In this document: positions 6,295 through 10,516 of the stretch, piece by piece
How positions within the stretch are numbered: position 1 is the first letter of the stretch
Layout: every line of letters begins with the position of its first letter
Source of the DNA: Calditrichaeota bacterium AABM5.125.24
GTDB lineage: Bacteria > Electryoneota > AABM5-125-24 > Hatepunaeales > Hatepunaeaceae
Direction: 5' to 3'
NCBI GenBank assembly: GCA_002127415.1
Contig: MWJR01000181.1
Coordinates: 1-10,516, forward strand
Length of the DNA: 10,516 nt
Position numbers and translations under genes: made by a program
Notes under the pieces: model-generated
Database searches by the model: none
What the model saw: the letters and a program-made list of their open reading frames with translations, nothing else
What the model was told of the DNA's origin: nothing

Positions 6295-6417
6295 GATGGC
6301 GCGGGCTATATTGAAACAATAGCGCAGCCGGTCGTTTGCGATCACCTGCAGCCCCTTGGTCTTATACATATAGCCCACCACCGCGCTGCCGTAGAAGGCG
6401 TCCAGGACACTTTTCAC
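6295..6417 (-). pseudogene. Remnant of a D12-class N6-adenine DNA methyltransferase
   Basis: Reading the minus strand from 6417 gives 41 uninterrupted codons that start VKSVLDAFYGSAVVGYMYK and go on with KGLQVIANDRLRYCFNIARAII. This fits the N-terminal SAM-binding part of D12-class adenine methyltransferases: a D-x-F-x-G motif I, a G-Y-x-x-K helix, then V-x-A/S-N-D-x-L-x-Y with the Asp that contacts the adenosine ribose. The G-[ST]-G of motif I reads GSA here. The catalytic DPPY motif and the rest are absent, so it cannot be functional. Similarity stops at the rpsQ stop on one side and near 6417 on the other. It is antisense to the operon and GC-rich like the core genes, unlike the adjacent TPR gene. 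The family call rests on motif recognition only. Confidence 0.65.
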
Positions 6418-6438
6418 ACAATGCCAGGAGGTAACCAA

Positions 6439-7542
6439 ATGGTTGGTAAAAGCATTTCAAAAGAGCGATTTCTGTTAATATCACTCTGTGCTGCTGTTGT
6501 GTCACTTGGATTTTGGTCTTGTGTCAGGCAAGAGTTGGACAAGACGGTGCAACAAGCATACGAATTAAGGATGGATGGAAAGGCTGATTCAGCCAAAGCG
6601 CTTCTCGAGCAGGCAATATCGGAAGATTCTACTAATGCCATTGCCCATTACGAGCTCGCAAGAACCAAATATCACATGGCATTGGGAAATCCGAGGGAGT
6701 TGCCGGGCAGGATGGAGGAAGCGCGGCAATCTATTGAAAAAGCGATGGGACAGGATCCGGATAACGTGATATATGCTTTCTTTGCAGGAAATGTATCCTT
6801 CATGCAGGCATATATGTCTCTAATGAGAAATCAGCCGGATGCAAAGGAAAAGGTAGTAAAAGCATGTAGTGTTTTTGAGTCTGCACTGAAGCTAAAGCCT
6901 GATTATCATGAAGCCATGCTGCACCTGGTTGAGATCTATGGTTTGGCTCCTGAAGATGTGGGCGGCGACAGTTCAAAAGCTGAACAGTATGCTAAGCAAC
7001 TGGAAGGAATGGATGAAGTCTTTGGCGCCAAAGCCCGTGAACTGCTGCTGCCGGAAGAGGTTGACAGGGTTGATCATTGGCAGAAGGTCCTAAAAAATAA
7101 TGAAGGGAATGCCGATGCTCTTGAAGAATTGGGGAAAGCACATCTTCGTAAGGGCGAAGTTGAGGATGCAGTCAAGCGCTTTGAGGAGGCAGTCAGAATT
7201 GACCCTGAGAAAAACATCCTGTTTCTGGATTTAGCAAGGTATCATATTATGACTGTCTGGAGAGATGAGACAATCAAGGATACAGCTTTACCGTTGGCTG
7301 AAGCGGCAATCAAAAGGTATCTGGACTCCGAACCGGTTCCGCCGCTGAAAGCATATACATTAGGACTGTCATCCATGATTAAACGAGGTTTGGGCGATAA
7401 TACTGGAGCTGAAGAACTGAGAGAAGAAGCTAAGGCAATCGATCCGTTTTTCTCGAAGGCTTCGGGAGTTCCGTCTTTAACCTTGTTTGTTCCTCCGGAT
7501 GAAATTTCACACAACCACAGCTATTTTTCCCGACCGTTTTGA
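6439..7542 (+). CDS. TPR-repeat protein, probable lipoprotein, inserted in the operon
   Basis: 367 residues from ATG 6439. That start is chosen over the in-frame ATG at 6421 because a perfect SD (AGGAGGT, 6426-6432) lies six bases before it. The N-terminus is a signal peptide: basic SISKERF, a hydrophobic stretch (about residues 11-26), then FWSC with Cys28. This is a non-standard lipobox, so lipid attachment is probable rather than certain. Helical TPR-like pairs are seen at about residues 37-70, 71-110 and 140-165, and the clearest at 223-256 (ALEELGKAHLRKGEVEDAVK, ending RIDPEKN). TPR arrays mediate protein–protein contacts; the partner is unknown. Location would be the periplasm or a membrane surface. 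Codon use is AT-richer than the ribosomal genes. It lies between rpsQ and rplN, normally adjacent, and is co-oriented with them. Confidence 0.85.
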   Translation: MVGKSISKERFLLISLCAAVVSLGFWSCVRQELDKTVQQAYELRMDGKADSAKALLEQAISEDSTNAIAHYELARTKYHMALGNPRELPGRMEEARQSIEKAMGQDPDNVIYAFFAGNVSFMQAYMSLMRNQPDAKEKVVKACSVFESALKLKPDYHEAMLHLVEIYGLAPEDVGGDSSKAEQYAKQLEGMDEVFGAKARELLLPEEVDRVDHWQKVLKNNEGNADALEELGKAHLRKGEVEDAVKRFEEAVRIDPEKNILFLDLARYHIMTVWRDETIKDTALPLAEAAIKRYLDSEPVPPLKAYTLGLSSMIKRGLGDNTGAEELREEAKAIDPFFSKASGVPSLTLFVPPDEISHNHSYFSRPF

Positions 7543-7553
7543 AAGATTCTTTG

Positions 7554-7588
7554 TCAATCGACAATTGACAATTGACAATCGGCAATTA
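7554..7588 (+). repeat. Degenerate heptamer tandem repeat (ACAATTG)
   Basis: Five consecutive seven-base units: TCAATCG, ACAATTG, ACAATTG, ACAATCG, GCAATTA. They end four bases before the rplN ATG and occupy the whole region where its SD should be. The unit contains the palindrome CAATTG. Similar short tandem repeats occur between genes in cyanobacteria and other phyla. Here the repeat is the right-hand edge of the insertion carrying the TPR gene. Confidence 0.85.
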
Positions 7589-7592
7589 ACCA

Positions 7593-7961
7593 ATGATCCA
7601 GGAAGAGACGCAACTGATAGTCGCCGACAACACCGGCGCCAAGCGGGTCAAATGTTTCCGCATCCTGGGGGGGACCCGTCGGCGGTATGCCTCGCTGGGT
7701 GACGTCATCGTGGTGTCGGTGCGCAGCGCCACCCCGACCAGCCGCATCAAGAAGGGGTCGGTCACCAAGGCGGTGGTGGTGCGGACCAAGAAGGAGGTGC
7801 GCCGCAGGGACGGCTCATACATCCGCTTCGACGAGAACGCCTGCGTCCTGCTGGACAACAACCTTGAGATGCTCGGCAACCGCATCTTCGGTCCCGTGGC
7901 ACGCGAGCTGCGCGACAAGAAGTATATGAAGATTGTATCCCTGGCGCCGGAGGTTTTGTGA
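7593..7961 (+). CDS. rplN: 50S ribosomal protein L14
   Basis: A 122-residue L14 of exactly the usual length. It begins MIQEETQLIVADNTGAKRV, with the conserved ADNTGA and KCFRILGG segments, and ends with FGPVARELRDKKYMKIVSLA, the standard C-terminal signature. L14 lies at the subunit interface, contacts 16S rRNA helix 14 and binds RsfS during silencing. ATG 7593 has no SD, since the bases before it are the heptamer repeat. Initiation must rely on other features or on coupling. Confidence 0.98.
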   Translation: MIQEETQLIVADNTGAKRVKCFRILGGTRRRYASLGDVIVVSVRSATPTSRIKKGSVTKAVVVRTKKEVRRRDGSYIRFDENACVLLDNNLEMLGNRIFGPVARELRDKKYMKIVSLAPEVL

Positions 7962-7976
7962 GTTCTTTGTGGGTAG

Positions 7977-7996
7977 GGCGGACATTCCTGTCCGCC
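7977..7996. repeat. Perfect 8-bp hairpin, interspersed-repeat-like
   Basis: GGCGGACA (7977-7984) and TGTCCGCC (7989-7996) form a perfect stem around the loop TTCC, 15 bases after the rplN stop. No T-tract follows, so a Rho-independent terminator is unlikely. Short GGCGGACA palindromes of this kind are often dispersed between genes in environmental genomes; this is recognition from memory. In mRNA it could act as a processing or stability element between rplN and rplX. Confidence 0.7.
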
Positions 7997-8010
7997 GTCA
8001 TATTGACGTG

Positions 8011-8034
8011 TCGTCAGATATCCTCACCTGACGA
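8011..8034. repeat. Second inverted repeat in the rplN–rplX gap
   Basis: TCGTCAG (8011-8017) and CTGACGA (8028-8034) pair across a ten-base loop and are followed by a run of A (8034-8040). The A-run lies 3' of the stem on the + strand, so this is not a terminator for the operon. Together with the hairpin at 7977 it fills most of the 7962-8084 gap, where rplN and rplX are normally close. It may be half of a composite palindromic element. Confidence 0.55.
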
Positions 8035-8084
8035 AAAAAACTTATCTCTTAGGTTGTGACAACTAACAGTACAAGTTGAATGTT

Positions 8085-8444
8085 ATGATAAAGCGCATAA
8101 AAAAGATCAAGGGCAACAAGCTGTTTGTCCGCAAGGGGGATATGGTGCTGGTCATGTCCGGTAACGATCGGGGCAAGCGGGGCAAGGTGCTGAAGGTCTT
8201 TCCCGAACGGAACCGGGTGGTGGTCGAGGGGATAGGATTTATGAAGCGGCACACCAAGCCCAATCCTAAGGTGCCGCAGGGAGGTATCATCGAGCGGGAG
8301 CGGGCTATCAATGCCTCGAACGTGATGGTCATCGACCCCAAGACCGGCGAACCGACCCGCATCGGACACCGCATATTGAGGATCGAGGGACGCAACGCGA
8401 GAGTCAGGTATTCGAAGAAGTCCGGCGAGACGCTGAGTGGATAG
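8085..8444 (+). CDS. rplX: 50S ribosomal protein L24
   Basis: 119 residues from ATG 8085 (MIKRIKKIKGNKLFVRKGDM). An in-frame TTG at 8076 would add three residues but has no better signal. The KOW motif is clear in GDMVLVMSGNDRGKRGKVLKV (starting about residue 21). The conserved GIGFMKRHTKPNPKVPQGGI and INASNVMVIDPKTGEPTRIG follow. The C-terminus is somewhat longer than the usual ~105 residues. L24 is an early 50S assembly initiator near the exit tunnel. No SD is visible upstream, where repeat-like DNA has replaced the normal spacer. Confidence 0.96.
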   Translation: MIKRIKKIKGNKLFVRKGDMVLVMSGNDRGKRGKVLKVFPERNRVVVEGIGFMKRHTKPNPKVPQGGIIERERAINASNVMVIDPKTGEPTRIGHRILRIEGRNARVRYSKKSGETLSG

Positions 8445-8454
8445 AGATACTGAA

Positions 8455-9264
8455 ATGACCGAAGACGATAAAAAACAGCAGAAAAAACCGAAATCGACCG
8501 CCCCGAAAAAGACGGTGAAGGGCGAGAGTAAGGCCCCGGCTAAAAAGAAAGCAACCACTCCGAAAGAGGCGGCGAAAGGCACAGCTAAGGTTCCGACTAA
8601 GAAGAAGGCTGCCGCCCCCGGAGCTGCGGCTGAAAAGGTCAAGGACAAGGCTCCAGCTAAAAAAGAGTCTGCTGAAGTCCAGCCGAAGCCGGCTGAATAT
8701 GTCCCCCGGTTGAAGAAACTCTACTATGAGCAGATTGCTCCGACGTTGATGGACAAATTCAAATATAAGAACCGTATGCTGATTCCGCGGCTGGACAAAA
8801 TCATCCTCAACGTCGGCATCGGAACCCTGCATCAGGATGCGAAGCTGGCCGAGTCGGTAGCCGAGGAGCTGGCGATTATCAGCGGTCAGAAGCCGATATT
8901 CACCAGGGCGCGGAAGTCGATATCGAACTTCAAACTGCGCCAGGGGATGACAGTCGGTTGCCGGGTCACTGTCAGGCGGGAACGGATGTTCGAGTTCTTC
9001 GACCGGCTTATCACCATGGTCATCCCCAGAGTGCGTGACTTCCGGGGTCTCAGTGACCGGTCGTTTGACGGGCGCGGCAACTATACATTCGGGGTCAGGG
9101 AACAGATTATCTTCCCGGAGATAGACTACGACCGGGTGGTCAAGATGCACGGGATGGACATCACCATATGCACCACGGCTCGTAACGACGAGGAGGCGTT
9201 GGAACTGCTTAAGGGTTTCGGTTTCCCACTCCGCCGCCGTCCCGCAGCGCAGGAAGCGGCGTGA
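8455..9264 (+). CDS. rplE: 50S ribosomal protein L5 with an H1-like N-terminal extension
   Basis: 269 residues from ATG 8455, ten bases after the rplX stop. An in-frame GTG at 8437, inside rplX, is less likely. The canonical L5 (about 180 residues) begins near residue 81 (EYVPRLKKLYYEQIAPTLM). It contains LDKIILNVGIGTLHQD, RKSISNFKLRQGMTVGCRVT and a normal C-terminus (YDRVVKMHGMDITICTTA). Residues 1-80 are almost only Lys, Ala, Pro, Glu, Thr and Gly. They hold about three copies of a KAPAKKKATTPKEAAKGT-like unit, resembling histone H1 or AlgP tails, and are probably disordered and RNA/DNA-binding. L5 binds 5S rRNA in the central protuberance. The extension is in frame and shares the ribosomal codon style, so it is not an annotation error. 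Confidence 0.96.
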   Translation: MTEDDKKQQKKPKSTAPKKTVKGESKAPAKKKATTPKEAAKGTAKVPTKKKAAAPGAAAEKVKDKAPAKKESAEVQPKPAEYVPRLKKLYYEQIAPTLMDKFKYKNRMLIPRLDKIILNVGIGTLHQDAKLAESVAEELAIISGQKPIFTRARKSISNFKLRQGMTVGCRVTVRRERMFEFFDRLITMVIPRVRDFRGLSDRSFDGRGNYTFGVREQIIFPEIDYDRVVKMHGMDITICTTARNDEEALELLKGFGFPLRRRPAAQEAA

Positions 9265-9298
9265 TTTTACGTGTGCAGAATTAAGTTGGGTTGGTTTT

Positions 9299-10207
9299 AT
9301 GTCTGAGCGTGCCGGGAATGTGGCCGGGCGTTTCCTGAAATCCGTTCCGGTTCTTCTCATTGTGGCGTCTATAGCGTTAGTCATCTTTGCCGTTACGACG
9401 ATGAATTCTATGATCTATTTCTTCTGTTCGCCGCTTTATGCTCCTGTTGCGAACCTCACGAGTGCGGAGTTGATTAAAGACCATATATTTAAATCAATTA
9501 GTAATGAAGAATTGGCAATCAGGGATAAACTTAATACTGCTAATGGGAAGCTGACTGATCTGAGCGGTCTTAGACAGGATTCAATTCCGTATCCTTACCG
9601 AGATTACATGCGGTATTTCGGTGGTTCTATTCAGGACGATTCATTTTCATACTCAACTCAAACATTTGCAGGTAAGGAGGAATTTGAACAGCAGTTAATG
9701 AAAAAGTTATCCCTTCCATCCGGACGGGACTTCGATAGATTTGATCTGAGGGATACGTCGTGGGTTGTGATCCTGTATGTGGACAAACGGTTGGACCCGA
9801 TTCGATTTAACGGCCTGTATATAGATCTCGAATCGTATAAGAGTAATCTTCCTGAGATAATTGACCTGTCACTGCGAAACAGTGTATTTGAAAGATATTT
9901 TGAGACTGATTTATTTGCCTTGGATAAAATAATATCATCAAGGTTCGTAGTTCCATATTTCTACTTAGAAGTTAAGGTGGATGATGAGTCGGTTTTTCAG
10001 AAAGGGATGAGTGAAATTGCAGGTAAGGATAAATATGTAAGTTTCTGTTTGCCCTATCTGGAGGATAGCGAAGTAACCATATATTCCAAGGTTAATTATG
10101 AGTCTCTTGTTATCCGTGGTTTGAGGCGTGTGGACATATGGGTAGTTGTCGCCCTCGCAGCTCTTATAATCGGCATCGTTCTGATTGGAAGGAGAAGGGC
10201 GGCTTAG
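9299..10207 (+). CDS. Two-helix membrane-anchored protein, unknown function
   Basis: 302 residues from ATG 9299. There is a strong hydrophobic helix at about residues 14-34 (LLIVASIALVIFAV) and a second at about 278-297 (VVVALAALIIGIVLIG), ending in RRRAA. The roughly 240 residues between are polar, with aromatic-rich segments (YPYRDYMRYFGGS, DTSWVVILYVDK) and no known motif. By the positive-inside rule the RRR tail is cytoplasmic, so the middle domain should face the periplasm. No family is recognised. It follows rplE by 34 bases, where rpsN should begin, has no SD, and uses AT-rich codons. The long intact frame with coherent topology supports a real gene, probably acquired. Confidence 0.75.
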   Translation: MSERAGNVAGRFLKSVPVLLIVASIALVIFAVTTMNSMIYFFCSPLYAPVANLTSAELIKDHIFKSISNEELAIRDKLNTANGKLTDLSGLRQDSIPYPYRDYMRYFGGSIQDDSFSYSTQTFAGKEEFEQQLMKKLSLPSGRDFDRFDLRDTSWVVILYVDKRLDPIRFNGLYIDLESYKSNLPEIIDLSLRNSVFERYFETDLFALDKIISSRFVVPYFYLEVKVDDESVFQKGMSEIAGKDKYVSFCLPYLEDSEVTIYSKVNYESLVIRGLRRVDIWVVVALAALIIGIVLIGRRRAA

Positions 10208-10265
10208 AATAAGAATGTTGGTAAATATTGCCAGGCGCATCAAATAGCTGTCATTAAACTCAGTT

Positions 10266-10350
10266 GTGCCCGTGCCACACCTTAATGCGAACGAAGTGAA
10301 ACCATCTACCGGTATGGATTGCTTAGGCGTTGCGTGCCTCGCAATGACAA
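10266..10350. repeat. Imperfect palindromic interspersed repeat
   Basis: The left arm AATGCGAACGAAGTGAAACC (from 10284) and the right arm, ending CCTCGCAATGAC (10338-10349), are degenerate inverted forms of one pattern. It resembles the widespread intergenic repeat with GCGAAGCGAAGCAATC on one side and CTCGCAATGAC on the other, known from several environmental phyla. That recognition is from memory. Such elements have no gene and mark intergenic DNA. Confidence 0.55.
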
Positions 10351-10387
10351 GTATTAATTGCACCCATTAGTAAAAGCGCGTGATGGC

Positions 10388-10405
10388 ATCCGGTAGCTGC
10401 CGGAT
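10388..10405. repeat. Short hairpin ATCCGG–CCGGAT
   Basis: ATCCGG (10388-10393) pairs with CCGGAT (10400-10405) around TAGCTG, whose AGCT core extends the symmetry, giving a near-palindrome of 18 bases. No T-run follows, so it is not an intrinsic terminator. Its role is unknown. Confidence 0.5.
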
Positions 10406-10470
10406 CGTCTGCAAGCTATACTATGACCTAAAACTATAGAGAGTGTTAACCAAGTAATGATTTTCTTGTT

Positions 10471-10516
10471 GTAGTCGGGGCTGTCCCCAAGCCCGACAGT
10501 CGTGGTTAGGGACAAC
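10471..10516. repeat. Edge repeat with GTCGGG/CCCGAC inverted arms (cut by window end)
   Basis: GTCGGG (10474-10479) and CCCGAC (10492-10497) form a stem. Inside it, GGGG (10477-10480) and CCCC (10485-10488) offer an alternative pairing. The sequence continues to the window edge with GGTTAGGGACAAC. It looks like another member of a dispersed intergenic repeat set. Confidence 0.45.

Larger units (their letters stand above)
10208..10516. other. Noncoding, repeat-rich stretch after the inserted membrane gene
   Basis: No credible gene is seen in these 309 bases; a minus-strand frame across 9965-10363 is an artefact. The stretch holds an imperfect palindromic repeat (10266-10350), an ATCCGG/CCGGAT hairpin (10388-10405) and a repeat with GTCGGG/CCCGAC arms at the window edge (10471-10516). 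rpsN and rpsH are therefore displaced by at least 1.25 kb from rplE. Confidence 0.6.

Noticed and set aside
6421..6438. ATG 6421 as start of the TPR protein
   Set aside because: The perfect SD at 6426-6432 lies downstream of this ATG and is correctly spaced for ATG 6439.
7554..7588. CRISPR array
   Set aside because: The units are seven bases long with no spacers.
7977..8040. Rho-independent terminator after rplN
   Set aside because: Neither hairpin is followed by a T-run on the + strand; the run after the second is A.
8404..9384. 326-codon minus-strand reading frame opposite rplE
   Set aside because: It is the antisense shadow of rplX/rplE codon bias; rplE is unmistakable and the minus frame has no recognisable domain.
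9965..10363. 132-codon minus-strand gene at the window end
   Set aside because: It spans the inserted gene's antisense and a palindromic intergenic repeat; such repeats often give spurious frames.

Overview
The window is a bacterial tuf–S10–spc ribosomal-protein locus read entirely on the + strand. It runs from the 3' end of tuf (EF-Tu) through rpsJ, rplC, rplD, rplW, rplB, rpsS, rplV, rpsC, rplP, rpmC, rpsQ, rplN, rplX and rplE. The order is the canonical bacterial one and every ribosomal gene looks intact. rpsN and rpsH, which normally follow rplE, are not reached.

The unusual part is what lies between these genes, which are normally packed tightly. (1) Between tuf and rpsJ (141-1079) there is a small three-helix membrane protein gene (229-513), a truncated second copy of the first 31 codons of rpsJ (579-671), and a clan AA (retropepsin-like) aspartic protease gene (704-1054). 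(2) Between rpsS and rplV there are about 105 AT-rich bases with low-complexity repeats. (3) Between rpsQ and rplN (6294-7592) there is an antisense remnant of a D12-class adenine DNA methyltransferase, a TPR-protein gene with a probable lipoprotein signal, and a degenerate heptamer tandem repeat directly before rplN. (4) Between rplN and rplX there are two hairpins that look like a dispersed genomic repeat. (5) After rplE there is an unrecognised two-helix membrane protein gene (9299-10207) and more than 300 bases of noncoding repeat-like sequence running to the window edge. Inserted genes are visibly AT-richer in codon use than the GC-rich ribosomal genes. All intact ones are co-oriented with the operon, so they would be transcribed with it.

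Intact ribosomal junctions keep tight spacing or overlaps (rpsJ/rplC, rplD/rplW, rplP/rpmC), often with a visible Shine-Dalgarno (SD) sequence and TTG/GTG starts. Ribosomal genes directly downstream of inserted DNA (rpsJ, rplV, rplN, rplX) lack a convincing SD. An orphan SD at 158-164, just after tuf, may be the original rpsJ ribosome-binding site, now about 0.9 kb from its gene.

Taxonomy is inference only. The mix of GC-rich core genes, SD-less AT-rich leaders, interstitial palindromic repeats and an A/K/P-rich extension on L5 suggests an uncultivated bacterium, perhaps of the Zixibacteria/FCB type, but nothing here is diagnostic. No complete new system is proved. The strongest leads are the operon acting as a repeated landing site for gene cassettes and the 5' rpsJ duplication bracketing the protease gene.
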